From NCBI GenBank assembly GCA_023430975.1, contig JAEYYB010000024.1, positions 34,891 to 98,890 on the forward strand: a DNA stretch of 64,000 nucleotides, in the 5' to 3' direction. Below the pieces are notes generated by a model. The model made no database searches, was not told the DNA's origin, and saw nothing but the letters and a program-made list of their open reading frames with translations. Below are positions 42,779 to 52,315 of the stretch, piece by piece (the first letter of the stretch is position 1; every line of letters begins with the position of its first letter). This stretch comes from Bacillota bacterium. GTDB lineage: Bacteria > Bacillota > Clostridia > Acetivibrionales > DSM-2933. The position numbers and the translations under genes were made by a program.

Positions 42779-44176
42779 GTGCATAGAGCAAACATTTTTT
42801 CGGCAAGTCACATAATTCAAGCGTTTGTTGATATCATTGTAATTACTTTGACATTTATTATTTCTTATCTTATTACAAAACAGTATACTGTTCTCCTTGG
42901 AATAAAGGAATATTTTTGGATTCTTATTGTATACATACCTGTATGGTTGTTTTTGATGGGAAATTCAAGTATATATGAGAAAATTGTTTTTTTCAACTAT
43001 GACAAGATATTAAGAGTTGTACTATTATCGGCAATAATATCGGACCTTTTTTTGGCAGCTATGATGTTTTTTATAAAGGAAACTCTATTTAGCAGAGGGT
43101 TATATGCAGTATTTTGTATAATTATAGTTCTCACTCTTCTCATAGAAAAATTCCTGTATAAGTATGCTGCAATGGAAAAGCATATGAGTCTTCAACGTGT
43201 ATCAAGGGTTATTATAGTAGGAACCCCTAGAGGTGCTAAAAAGTTTACTGAATATGTTGAAAGAAACAAGATAAGCGTAAACATACTGGGATATGTTAAG
43301 GCTAAAAACAAACCCCTTAAAGGCCATACTGAGCTTGGGGTTATAGATGAACTTGAAGCAATCATTAAGGATAATGCTGTTGATGAAGTTATATTTGCAC
43401 TTCCTAAAGATTACCTGGGAGAAGTGGAAAAGTACGTTCTGATGTGTGAAGAAATGGGTCTGACAGTTAGAATGATATTGGATCTATACGATTTGAAAAT
43501 CGCAAAAACTTATATAAGCAACGTTGGAACACTTCCAATGCTCACGTTTGATACGGTATCCCTTAATCAAGCACAGCTTTTTTTAAAAAGGTTAATGGAT
43601 ATTGTGGGAGCTTCAATAGGAATATTGCTTACAAGTATAGTTGCATTGTTTACTGTTGCAGCTATAAAGCTTGAGTCTCCAGGACCTGCTATTTTTGCAC
43701 AGAATAGGGTTGGACTTAATGGAAGGACGTTTAAGCTTTATAAATTCAGGTCCATGTGTTTGGATGCTGAAGCAAGAAAAGAAGAGTTACAGAAGTTTAA
43801 TCAGGTTGAAGGCGGATTGATGTTTAAAGTGAAAAATGACCCGAGAATCACAAAGGTTGGCGGGTTCATTAGAAAAACAAGTATAGATGAGTTGCCCCAA
43901 TTTTTTAATGTATTAAAGGGGGAAATGAGTCTTGTTGGGACAAGACCACCTACAATTGATGAGGTCAGCAAATATGAGAATTATCAGCGCAGAAGAATCA
44001 GTATTAAACCAGGTATGACAGGAATGTGGCAGGTATCCGGACGAAGCAGTATAATGGATTTTGATGAAGTTGTAAGGCTTGATACCAAGTACATAGATGA
44101 GTGGTCTATTCTTCTGGACATAAAAATTATATTAAAAACAGTATTTGTAGTTTTTAAAAAGCGAGGAGCTTACTAA
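42779..44176 (+). CDS. Undecaprenyl-phosphate sugar-1-phosphate transferase
   Basis: A 465-residue polyprenyl glycosylphosphotransferase. Five hydrophobic segments cover the first 125 residues. A Rossmann-like middle domain (VSRVIIVGTPRGAKKFTEYV) lies at about 140-240. The C-terminal catalytic domain holds LKRLMDIVGAS, FKLYKFRSMCLDAEARKEEL, RKTSIDELPQFFNVLKGEMS, GTRPP and KPGMTGMWQVSGRS. It transfers the first sugar phosphate to undecaprenyl phosphate, starting repeat-unit synthesis. The start is GTG at 42779 after AGAGG. A terminator follows. Confidence 0.93.
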   Translation: MHRANIFSASHIIQAFVDIIVITLTFIISYLITKQYTVLLGIKEYFWILIVYIPVWLFLMGNSSIYEKIVFFNYDKILRVVLLSAIISDLFLAAMMFFIKETLFSRGLYAVFCIIIVLTLLIEKFLYKYAAMEKHMSLQRVSRVIIVGTPRGAKKFTEYVERNKISVNILGYVKAKNKPLKGHTELGVIDELEAIIKDNAVDEVIFALPKDYLGEVEKYVLMCEEMGLTVRMILDLYDLKIAKTYISNVGTLPMLTFDTVSLNQAQLFLKRLMDIVGASIGILLTSIVALFTVAAIKLESPGPAIFAQNRVGLNGRTFKLYKFRSMCLDAEARKEELQKFNQVEGGLMFKVKNDPRITKVGGFIRKTSIDELPQFFNVLKGEMSLVGTRPPTIDEVSKYENYQRRRISIKPGMTGMWQVSGRSSIMDFDEVVRLDTKYIDEWSILLDIKIILKTVFVVFKKRGAY

Positions 44177-44181
44177 TGTTT

Positions 44182-44220
44182 AAGATAAAACACTTTTAAA
44201 TAGAGTGTTTTATCTTTATT
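44182..44220 (+). terminator. Terminator after sugar transferase
   Basis: A perfect 13-base stem, AAGATAAAACACT with AGTGTTTTATCTT, then T-rich sequence. Confidence 0.8.
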
Positions 44221-44338
44221 ATCGTTGATACATTATATGATTTCATTATTATTTTAAATATATAGTGAAAAGTGTTATAATATAAAAGGTTATTATTATG
44301 TTACAATTTTATGAAATGTATATGGGGAGGTAGCTATT

Positions 44339-45652
44339 GTGCGAAATTTATTTGAAAGGATCAGGGACAGAGAAGAAAAGATTTCCGTTGTAGGGTTAGG
44401 ATACGTTGGACTGCCTTTAGCAGTCTCATTATCTGAGAAGGCTGATGTAATTGGTTTTGATATAAGTGAAAATAAGGTTGAATCATATAAACAAGGAGTA
44501 GATGTCACTAAAGAGGTAGGAAGCGAGAAGCTCAAAAGCACAAAAGTCCAATTTACATGTGATGAAGAGGATTTAAAGAAATCTCGTTTTATAATAGTTG
44601 CTGTGCCTACACCAATTGCGAAAGACAAAACTCCAGACTTGTATCCTGTTCGAAGTGCAAGTGAGACAGTTGGCAGAAATCTTCTTAAAGGATCAATTGT
44701 GGTTTATGAGTCTACGGTTTATCCTGGCGTAACTGAAGATGTTTGTGTTCCTATACTGGAAAAATACTCAGGCCTTAAGTGTGGAATAGACTTTAAAGTT
44801 GGTTATTCACCTGAGAGGATAAATCCTGGAGATAAGGTCCATACCGTAGAAAACATCACCAAAATAGTTTCCGGAATGGATGAAGAATCTTTACAGATTA
44901 TTGCAAATGTATATGAACTTATCATTAAGGCTGGTGTTTATAGGGCTGAGAGCATAAAAGTTGCTGAAGCAGCCAAGGTTATAGAAAATACTCAAAGAGA
45001 CATCAATATAGCATTTATGAATGAGTTATCAGTAGTTTTTAATAAAATGGGCATAGATACTTTATCTGTATTAAAGGCAGCTGGGACCAAGTGGAATTTT
45101 CTAAAGTTTTTCCCCGGTCTGGTTGGTGGTCATTGTATAGGTGTAGATCCATATTATTTGACATATAAATCAGAGGAATTGGGTTATCATCCTCAGGTTA
45201 TTTTAGCGGGACGAAGAATTAATGACGGTATGGGTAAATACATTGCTGAGAACACAGTTAAGCTTTTAATAAAGAATGATGTCCAGATAAAGGGCAGCAA
45301 GGTACTTGTAATGGGAATAACATTTAAGGAAAATGTACCTGACGTAAGAAATTCAAAGGTTATCGATATTGTAAACGAGCTTAAGGAATACGGTATTGGT
45401 GTTTTTGTCACTGATTCAAATGCTGATGCCGCAGAAGTAAAGCATGAATACGGCATAGATTTGATTAACTTAAATGATAATGAATTATACGATGCTGTAG
45501 TTGTAGCGGTAAACCATGATGAATATAGCTCTTTAACCCTAAATGATATAAAAAAGCTGTACAGGAATGATAAATATATCCTTGTTGATGTTAAAGGTTT
45601 ATATGATAAGGAAGAAGCAGAAAGATCAACATTTAGCTATTGGAGGTTGTAA
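44339..45652 (+). CDS. UDP-sugar 6-dehydrogenase (TviB/WbpO-like)
   Basis: A 437-residue NAD-dependent nucleotide-sugar dehydrogenase. The Rossmann motif VVGLGYVGLPLAVSLSEKA is near the N-terminus. YESTVYPG, GYSPERINPGDK and the catalytic-cysteine region FFPGLVGGHCIGVDPYYLTY follow. The pattern is that of TviB/WbpO, which oxidise UDP-GlcNAc or UDP-GalNAc to the uronic acid, rather than UDP-glucose dehydrogenase. The start is GTG with GGGAGG. Its stop is 5 bases before the epimerase, so they form one unit, predicted to supply an N-acetylhexosaminuronic acid. Confidence 0.88.
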   Translation: MRNLFERIRDREEKISVVGLGYVGLPLAVSLSEKADVIGFDISENKVESYKQGVDVTKEVGSEKLKSTKVQFTCDEEDLKKSRFIIVAVPTPIAKDKTPDLYPVRSASETVGRNLLKGSIVVYESTVYPGVTEDVCVPILEKYSGLKCGIDFKVGYSPERINPGDKVHTVENITKIVSGMDEESLQIIANVYELIIKAGVYRAESIKVAEAAKVIENTQRDINIAFMNELSVVFNKMGIDTLSVLKAAGTKWNFLKFFPGLVGGHCIGVDPYYLTYKSEELGYHPQVILAGRRINDGMGKYIAENTVKLLIKNDVQIKGSKVLVMGITFKENVPDVRNSKVIDIVNELKEYGIGVFVTDSNADAAEVKHEYGIDLINLNDNELYDAVVVAVNHDEYSSLTLNDIKKLYRNDKYILVDVKGLYDKEEAERSTFSYWRL

Positions 45653-45657
45653 GAATA

Positions 45658-46632
45658 ATGAGCTTTAATAATATATCTTTTCCAGAGGGCAGTCTGTTCC
45701 TTGTAACTGGAGGTGCCGGCTTTATTGGTTCAAATATATCGGAAGCACTTCTACAAATGGGTTATAGGGTACGAGTTTTAGATAATTTTTCAACAGGAAA
45801 ACGAGAAAATATTGTAAATATGCAGAATAGCAATAATTTTCAACTGATCGAAGGGGATATAAGGGACCTTGAAGCATGTAATGAAGCGTGTAAAAATGTA
45901 GATTATGTCCTTCATCAAGCTGCACTAGGTTCAGTGCCAAGATCCATAGATGATCCAAGGACATCTAATGATGTAAATATAACAGGTATGTTAAACATGA
46001 TGATTGCTGCAAGGGACAATTCGGTAAAAAGATTTGTTTATGCATCATCTTCATCAGTGTATGGTGATGAGGTTAATTTACCCAAAGTTGAAGATAAGGT
46101 AGGAAAACCGTTGTCTCCTTATGCTATTACAAAGAAGGTAAATGAACTGTATGCCAAAAACTTTTTTGAACTATATGGACTTCAAACTGTTGGGCTCCGT
46201 TACTTCAACGTATTTGGAAGAAGGCAGGATGCCAACTCGGTTTATGCAGCTGTAATACCATTGTTTGTAAAAGCACTCATAAATAATGAGGCACCAAGGA
46301 TTAATGGTGATGGTAAGCAATCAAGAGACTTTACTTATATTGACAATGTAGTTCAGGCTAATTTGAAAGCATGTCTTGCAAATGATAAAGCATGCGGTGA
46401 TGTTTTCAATGTTGCAAACGGCGGCAGGGTATACCTCATTGATTTGTATAATAGTATATGCAAACTTCTTGATAAGGACATTGAACCCAATTATGGTCCT
46501 GATAGAAAAGGCGATATCAAGCACTCAAATGCTGACATTAAGAAGGCACAAGAATACTTGGGATATAGTCCTGAAATTAGTGTTGATGATGGATTGAAAA
46601 AATGCATTGATTGGTACAAAAAGAATTTATAA
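45658..46632 (+). CDS. UDP-GlcNAc/GlcNAcA 4-epimerase (WbpP/TviC-like)
   Basis: A 324-residue extended SDR enzyme. NAD motif TGGAGFIGSNI, then VLHQAALGSVPRSIDDP, YASSSSVYGDEVNLPKVED, the catalytic SPYAITKKVNE (Y-x3-K) and LRYFNVFGRRQD. These diagnostic strings match WbpP/TviC, which epimerise N-acetylated sugars. With the preceding dehydrogenase it should yield UDP-GalNAcA. GGAGG precedes the ATG at 45658. A long terminator follows. Confidence 0.88.
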   Translation: MSFNNISFPEGSLFLVTGGAGFIGSNISEALLQMGYRVRVLDNFSTGKRENIVNMQNSNNFQLIEGDIRDLEACNEACKNVDYVLHQAALGSVPRSIDDPRTSNDVNITGMLNMMIAARDNSVKRFVYASSSSVYGDEVNLPKVEDKVGKPLSPYAITKKVNELYAKNFFELYGLQTVGLRYFNVFGRRQDANSVYAAVIPLFVKALINNEAPRINGDGKQSRDFTYIDNVVQANLKACLANDKACGDVFNVANGGRVYLIDLYNSICKLLDKDIEPNYGPDRKGDIKHSNADIKKAQEYLGYSPEISVDDGLKKCIDWYKKNL

Positions 46633-46651
46633 TATCCAAATTATGATTTAT

Positions 46652-46691
46652 AAGACCTGTAAATAAAAGATGTTTTATTTACAGGTCTTTA
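46652..46691 (+). terminator. Terminator after epimerase
   Basis: A perfect 17-base stem (46652-46668 with 46673-46689), loop GATG. The type A element begins at its edge. Confidence 0.8.
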
Positions 46692-46789
46692 GTCATGATT
46701 GAAATATTACTAACCGTTTTGAGCGTGTGTTCACGAGTTAAGTTAACACGTAAGCCAAATTATACGGTATGTTACATTTTCAACATGCC
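46692..46789. repeat. Type A inverted-repeat element, copy 3
   Basis: About 98 bases. AATATTACTAACCG at the left, CGGTATGTTACATTTTCAAC at the right, inner GTGTTCAC-GAGTTAA-GTTAACAC. It lies between converging genes. Confidence 0.7.
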
Positions 46790-46794
46790 TTATT

Positions 46795-48987
46795 TTATTT
46801 TTTTATAGTAAGTTTAGCTGTTTTTGCACGAGCTATCCATTCTACATTATATCCTAGATTCTCGGTGATAAATCTAAGGGGCAACATTGTCCTGCCGGGG
46901 CTAACAATTATTGGATAAACACTAGTGTCATTTTCGTCAATTTTAATCGTTTTTCCATTTAGTGTAGCTGTGTTTTTGCCAATCCAAAGCTTTAATTCTT
47001 TATTTCCGCTTTTTATCACAACACTTTTTTGAGCCTTTATCCATCTAACGCTTGCACCTGTTGCTTCAGAGAGATACCTTATTGGTATAAGCATTCTATT
47101 GTGGTATATAATAGGGAAGGCATCCATTTTATACTCCTCATCATCTAAATGGCACAGGTTGCTATTTAGTGTAAAAGATATAACCTTATGTAAAAAAGTT
47201 GAGTCAGGAGCATTATTAGCTTCTTCTTCAGTTTTTGACGGCACAATAGGTATTTCTGATGGAGCATAAAGTATTACTGATGGAGTACTAGTTGGTGTTA
47301 ATAATGTTGGTTGACCTGCCGGTATGAAAACAGCTGTGGAAGGAGTTGACGTTCCATTAGTTGTTAATGTACCGGTTGAAGTAGCAGTTTTAGTCGGAGT
47401 AGTTCTGGAAGTTGGGGTAATTGTATTAATATTTGTTGGCGTAACTGTAGGTGTATTTATAGCAGGTGTATTTGTTTTAGTACTGCTGGGTGTAAAAAAA
47501 AATATCGGTGTTATAGTAGAAGTTACACTACTATTAGTTACATTAACAGTACTTATGGTATACCGCCCATCACTTCGTTTGCCTTCAATTGCCAATTGTA
47601 TTCCAGGACTCATTGTTTCAGGATCAAGGATGGAAACACATAATTTATACTGACCTGCAGGCAAGCTTGAAGGGACCTGAATGCTCGGAGTAAAACTTGA
47701 AGGTCCTCCTGGTAAAATGGTAGTTATATCATCATCTGTAACACTTTTTGCCACAATTTTTCCTGAAGAGTCTGCCAACGAAAGCTCAATAGGCCATTTG
47801 AAATAAAACGGTGCAACGCCTTTATTATACCAATCCATATTAATATCAAGAGTACTTCCTGCCTTAACTGTGTTTGCATGGGTAACTGATTGTATTATAA
47901 ACCTGTACCCCATTGTTTTCATCATTTTATCTATGTTGGGCTGTAGCTTATCACCTACTTCAACATGTACAGGACAACATGTGCCGAGCCATGAAACATG
48001 AGTTTCTCTTGCTTGACGAAGGGTTTCATCTATAGCTGAATCTTCCAGAAACTGAAGACCGGGATAATAACCGAACTCTCCGCCTGAAGGAGCATTGAGC
48101 CAAAAGTCAGGCATATCGGGATGGGTATAACCAGGGTTGTAAGAATCGGTATGGCCTTTGTATATCCAATCAAGAAACCATCTTTGGGTTTGATCATAAC
48201 TTCCAAAACAGTTATTGAAAAGCCCGAATTTGTTATCTTTTCCTACCTGGCTTGGATAACGCATTGCGAGGAATTTATTATCAAAGTAATCAGCATAGTG
48301 CTGAGCATATTGATCGGAATACTTGATGGGAGGGAATATGCCTGCAGGGTTTCCATCAGGACTAATATATGTAGTATGCCACTCTCCCCAGTGTCCGCAG
48401 CTTCCTATCAATATCATGAAAATTCTGGAATCATTATCGTATTTTTTAGCAAGTGCTTGTATTAAATTTTTATGGTTTTGTATAAGAACTGGATTTTTAT
48501 AATTAGGGCTAAAACCCATTTTTGTATTTTCATTATTATAGTTATACCATGTGCCGTCACCATTAATTTCATTGAAAAGCCAGTCGGGAATATCTCTATG
48601 CTTTACATTGTCAGGATAGTCCATATTAAGTTGTAAAATAATCTTAACCCCTTTTGACTTCCAATATTCGAAATTATTTTTCTTTTCTATGTAGGCAAAA
48701 TCATAGGAACCTTTTTTTGGTTCCAACTCTTTCCATGTGACCGATGCATAAACAAGCTTATAAGGCTGTTCGGCATAGTTGGTTGCTGTATGTGCCCAAG
48801 GTACCCAACCCATAAAGGGATTATATAAAACTGAATCAATTTCTTTGGGAGTAGATGTCTTGAGGTCTGGAGAATTGTCCGGTGTATCACCTGAAGTGTT
48901 GCTTTTATAGGTACAGGAATTAGTAATTAGCAATATAGCAATAATAAAAGTTGTAATTATAATATTGCTTTTCCAAGTAATTTTCAT
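46795..48987 (-). CDS. Exported DUF4832-type putative glycosidase with copper-amine-oxidase-like domain
   Basis: A 730-residue exported protein. N-terminal hydrophobic segment and a Cys at 26 (LLITNSCTYK) suggest a lipoprotein, though the lipobox is imperfect. A large domain spans about 50-380 (NPFMGWVPW, VYASVTWKELEPKKGSYDF, GSCGHWGEWH), like the DUF4832/DUF4874 TIM-barrel group related to glycosidases. A beta-sandwich follows (about 380-490), then a Thr/Pro-rich linker, then copper-amine-oxidase-like repeats (NRMLIPIRYLSEATGASVRW, GRTMLPLRFITENLGYNVEW). It runs against the surrounding polysaccharide genes. It may trim or modify the polymer; the substrate is unknown. Confidence 0.75.
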   Translation of the reverse strand: MKITWKSNIIITTFIIAILLITNSCTYKSNTSGDTPDNSPDLKTSTPKEIDSVLYNPFMGWVPWAHTATNYAEQPYKLVYASVTWKELEPKKGSYDFAYIEKKNNFEYWKSKGVKIILQLNMDYPDNVKHRDIPDWLFNEINGDGTWYNYNNENTKMGFSPNYKNPVLIQNHKNLIQALAKKYDNDSRIFMILIGSCGHWGEWHTTYISPDGNPAGIFPPIKYSDQYAQHYADYFDNKFLAMRYPSQVGKDNKFGLFNNCFGSYDQTQRWFLDWIYKGHTDSYNPGYTHPDMPDFWLNAPSGGEFGYYPGLQFLEDSAIDETLRQARETHVSWLGTCCPVHVEVGDKLQPNIDKMMKTMGYRFIIQSVTHANTVKAGSTLDINMDWYNKGVAPFYFKWPIELSLADSSGKIVAKSVTDDDITTILPGGPSSFTPSIQVPSSLPAGQYKLCVSILDPETMSPGIQLAIEGKRSDGRYTISTVNVTNSSVTSTITPIFFFTPSSTKTNTPAINTPTVTPTNINTITPTSRTTPTKTATSTGTLTTNGTSTPSTAVFIPAGQPTLLTPTSTPSVILYAPSEIPIVPSKTEEEANNAPDSTFLHKVISFTLNSNLCHLDDEEYKMDAFPIIYHNRMLIPIRYLSEATGASVRWIKAQKSVVIKSGNKELKLWIGKNTATLNGKTIKIDENDTSVYPIIVSPGRTMLPLRFITENLGYNVEWIARAKTAKLTIKK

Positions 48988-49062
48988 ATCATTCTCCCCT
49001 TATAAATTCATATCAAGACACGAAACACTAGAGTGTCTGGTAATTTCCATTTGTATATTTTT

Positions 49063-49091
49063 ATTATATTATAATAAACTTTCAACTTCAA
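49063..49091 (-). promoter_or_regulatory. Sigma-A-like promoter of DUF4832 gene
   Basis: On the minus strand TTGAAG (49091-49086), 17-base spacer, TATAAT (49068-49063), about 75 bases before the start. Confidence 0.6.
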
Positions 49092-49235
49092 TTCTTTTAT
49101 ATGTGTAATATTGCAATACGTAAATTTTTAATGTAAAATAATAACGAGGAATTTACAATAATTTTTTATTTTTTTATAGGGGAATGAGTAGTTCAATTTT
49201 TTAGTAACATATAGATTTTTAGTAACATATATATT

Positions 49236-49326
49236 AAAAGTGTTAATAATCTTACATTTGGCGGAGCAAATAACGACGGGTTCAACGGGATTTGCTTAAG
49301 ACAAATGTAATAGATTTATCGCTTTT
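49236..49326. repeat. Type B inverted-repeat element, copy 2 (opposite orientation)
   Basis: 91 bases. AAAAGTGTTAATAATCTTAC... to ...GACAAATGTAATAGATTTATC..CTTTT, with inner GGAGCAAATAACGACGG / GGGATTTGC. It is the reverse complement form of 36451-36541. Confidence 0.7.
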
Positions 49327-49565
49327 GGTATAGATTGGAAGATTAATTGAATTTCATTTTTTAGGTAAGTTAATGTGCAAAATTAATGACGTTACTCTAA
49401 TTTCTATAGTCATTCCTTTAAATCCTGACAAACAAAAAAATATCTGATCATTATTGTAATTTTTGCAACAGTTGTATAGAAACACATTCGATGTATTCGT
49501 TTTAATATATTTATTATTTCAGTGTTTTATTGGGAAATAGTAAAGTTTGGGTAAGGGGCTTTTAA

Positions 49566-50747
49566 ATGAAGAATATATTATTGGTTCCAGGGTTTGTTGT
49601 TGATACTTACAGCCAGATTGAGGCATCTTTTATAGAACTTTCCTCTTGCAAGGATGATAATATCAGGTTTATTTGGCTGGTACCGCATATGGATTCAAAG
49701 TATAACCACTATGCAAATGTGTCAGGCGGGGAATGCCTTAGTGAACCTTTATACGTAAAGTTTCTGAGAGAAAAGGGTGTGGAGTTTTATAAAGGTAATA
49801 TATCAAAATATAATATGCTATCAAATTTTATTTTGTTTTACCGGGTTTTTAAAAAGTACAATATTGATATAGTTTACACACACTTTGGTTTTGAAAGATA
49901 TTATTCTGCTCTGTATGCCTTTATATTTGGCAAAAAAGCTGTACTAAATGAACATTGGCATTCTCTGGGGACTCGTTATACAGCTTTAAAGAAGATATTT
50001 TATAAACTGTTTATAGATTACTACATATCAGTATCAGATTTTATAACGTCCACGTTACCTAAAAACGGCAACATTATAACAGTAAAAAACGGTTTGCAAT
50101 TAAGTGAACCAAAAGATATTAAATATGAAGAAAAGCTAAAAATCAAGACAACACTGGGGCTTGCTTCAGATAAAATAATAATCCTGATGGTTGCTTCTTT
50201 TACAGACATTAAGAGGCATGATCTTGCTTTAAAGATATTAAGTGATGTGGTTAAAGAAAGGAAAGACATCCAGTTTGTATTCTTGGGGCAAGGAGAGCTT
50301 TATAATGCCGTAAAAAGTTCAATCATAAAGGAAGGGTTAGCGGATTACGTTGTTATGCCTGGGCATGTAAATAATATTGGAGATTATTATTCCATATCAG
50401 ATATATGCATGTTGACATCAATCGGTGAAGCGTTCGGCTACACCATATTGGAGGCATTTAACTATTCTCTGCCTTTTATTGCATATTCGTCTGGAGGGCC
50501 GGCAGAAATTATTAAGGATGGATTTAACGGTTATCTTGTTAAGCCTGCAAATACTGATGATTTTGCTGATAAGATACTGGAACTTGTCCAAAATGATGAA
50601 AAGAGAAAAATATTAGGCAGTAATGCTTATATAACACTTAAAAAAGAGTTTTCAAGGGATGTATGGATACATAACATAAAAGATGCTTTTTACAATATCC
50701 TTAAGATCGAAGCACCGAAGAAAGAGGAAAATAGATGCTGCAGATAA
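49566..50747 (+). CDS. GT4-family glycosyltransferase
   Basis: A 393-residue GT-B enzyme. The N-terminal domain includes YTHFGFERYYSALYAF and NEHWHSLGTRYT; the C-terminal donor domain has ILMVASFTDIKRHDLALKIL and the E-x7-E type motif in SIGEAFGYTILEAFNYSLPF. It adds a sugar to the lipid-linked repeat unit on the inner membrane face; donor unknown. AAGGGG precedes the ATG. It overlaps the flippase by 13 bases. Confidence 0.88.
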   Translation: MKNILLVPGFVVDTYSQIEASFIELSSCKDDNIRFIWLVPHMDSKYNHYANVSGGECLSEPLYVKFLREKGVEFYKGNISKYNMLSNFILFYRVFKKYNIDIVYTHFGFERYYSALYAFIFGKKAVLNEHWHSLGTRYTALKKIFYKLFIDYYISVSDFITSTLPKNGNIITVKNGLQLSEPKDIKYEEKLKIKTTLGLASDKIIILMVASFTDIKRHDLALKILSDVVKERKDIQFVFLGQGELYNAVKSSIIKEGLADYVVMPGHVNNIGDYYSISDICMLTSIGEAFGYTILEAFNYSLPFIAYSSGGPAEIIKDGFNGYLVKPANTDDFADKILELVQNDEKRKILGSNAYITLKKEFSRDVWIHNIKDAFYNILKIEAPKKEENRCCR

Positions 50748-52297
50748 AAAGTACAAATAAAGCCATTGTTTTTTCAATGTGCTTGAGTTTAATAGCAAAA
50801 ATAATGACATTGCTTCAATCACAAGTTATATCAATCTCCTTTGGAATGCAAAGAAGTACCGATATATTGTTTAGTGTTTTATCCATGATAATGATTGTGA
50901 CATCATTTGTGAACACAATCAATCAGTCTGTTATGGTACCCTCCATTATAGATGTAAGGAACAGCAGATCAGAGGATGAATCAAAGAAATTTATTTCATA
51001 TATATATCTGGTGTATTTTATTGCAGCTGCTGCCATAGTATCAATATTGTTCCTGTTTCCTGTACAGTTATTTGATACTGCATTACAATATTCAACAGAA
51101 GAAATTAAAAGCAACATAAACATAATTCGTTTCATAATCCCAACATTTTTGTTAATCATAATCAATCAGTACGTTTTGGATGTTTTTACATCATACAGGT
51201 ATTTTACACTGCCCATGCTTTTAGACATGCTTAAAAATATATTAATAATTGCTTTTGTGCTGGTTTTTAAGGATAAGCTTTCTGTTTTAAGTTTGGCTAT
51301 CGGCGTATTTATTGGAAATTTGACACAGTTTGTTATTGTCAATTTTCTTTTGTTTTTTAAGTTAAAGTGCCGTCTTTCCTTAAAGCATTTCAAGCTGGAA
51401 AAAAAGGCGAAAACAAACATAAGGTATGTTGTATTTGGGCAGGTAACCAAAATTGCAAATGACTATATTGTAATTTTTCTTTTATCAGGTTTTGCCGCAG
51501 GGATTTATACAGCTATGGACTATGGGCAAAGAATAAATACCGTAGTAGCTTCAGTTCTTATCGGACAGATATCAACAGTAATAGGCCTTAATTTTATTGA
51601 TATGTATACCAAAAAGAAATTTGAGGAATTAAATGCAGAGTTTATTAAGTACTTTAAGTTATGTCTGTTTTTCCTTTTGCCCTTTTGTTTTATAATGTTT
51701 TTGAATGCTGAATACATAATTTCCATATTATTTGGCTGGGGAAAGATGACGGAGAATGATGTTAAAGTAACCGGAAGTTTCTTCAGGTTATTCATTTTAA
51801 ATCTTCCTGCACTCTTTGTTGATTCAATGATTGTAAGGCTTATAATTGCCAAACAGATACAGAAAATAAGCTTCATATGGAGTGTCTTTTCCAATATTTT
51901 GACACTTTCGATAATGTTTGTTTTAGTAAATACAATGGGGTATATTGGATACCCTTTAAGCGTTGTGATAAGTAATATCATTTATATGCTGCTGTTTTTA
52001 TCATTTCTTGTAAGAAAGCAGTTTGAGTTTATAGACCTAAAAGCAATTTTCAGATTTATTTTTCAAAATGCATTATTTAATGTAATTATTACTGTCGTGA
52101 TATGGTATACGATAAAAAACATGTTTGTCGCTGACAGTCTTGTTGGCAGATTTGGGGCTGTAGCGTGTATCAGCATTGTGTATGTGGTTGTTTATATTGC
52201 TGCAAGCTTTTTTATAAAGGATAGTAGAGAGATAGAAACAAAAATATTCAGGTTTATTAAAAGTAATTTTAATAAGATTATATTTAAAAAAGTATAG
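50735..52297 (+). CDS. MOP-superfamily flippase (MurJ/Wzx-like)
   Basis: A 520-residue membrane protein with about 13-14 hydrophobic segments. ISFGMQRSTDILFSVLSMI and NQSVMVPSIIDVRNSR near the N-terminus and a MurJ/MVIN-like organisation throughout. In this locus it most likely translocates the undecaprenyl-linked repeat unit (Wzx role) rather than lipid II. AGAGG precedes the ATG inside the previous gene's end. Confidence 0.85.
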   Translation: MLQIKSTNKAIVFSMCLSLIAKIMTLLQSQVISISFGMQRSTDILFSVLSMIMIVTSFVNTINQSVMVPSIIDVRNSRSEDESKKFISYIYLVYFIAAAAIVSILFLFPVQLFDTALQYSTEEIKSNINIIRFIIPTFLLIIINQYVLDVFTSYRYFTLPMLLDMLKNILIIAFVLVFKDKLSVLSLAIGVFIGNLTQFVIVNFLLFFKLKCRLSLKHFKLEKKAKTNIRYVVFGQVTKIANDYIVIFLLSGFAAGIYTAMDYGQRINTVVASVLIGQISTVIGLNFIDMYTKKKFEELNAEFIKYFKLCLFFLLPFCFIMFLNAEYIISILFGWGKMTENDVKVTGSFFRLFILNLPALFVDSMIVRLIIAKQIQKISFIWSVFSNILTLSIMFVLVNTMGYIGYPLSVVISNIIYMLLFLSFLVRKQFEFIDLKAIFRFIFQNALFNVIITVVIWYTIKNMFVADSLVGRFGAVACISIVYVVVYIAASFFIKDSREIETKIFRFIKSNFNKIIFKKV

Positions 52298-52315
52298 TTA
52301 TTGGAGTTGGAAAAA

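Larger units (their letters stand above)
48988..49565. other. Divergent gap between DUF4832 gene and glycosyltransferase
   Basis: 578 bases. It holds a minus-strand promoter (49063-49091), a short duplication of TTTTTAGTAACATATA near 49195 and 49215, and the type B element (49236-49326). No gene seen. Confidence 0.5.

Noticed and set aside
46795..48987. Plus-strand readings (47324-47653, 48121-48465) opposite the DUF4832 gene
   Set aside because: Shadow frames of a well-supported minus-strand gene; the first mirrors the Thr-rich linker.
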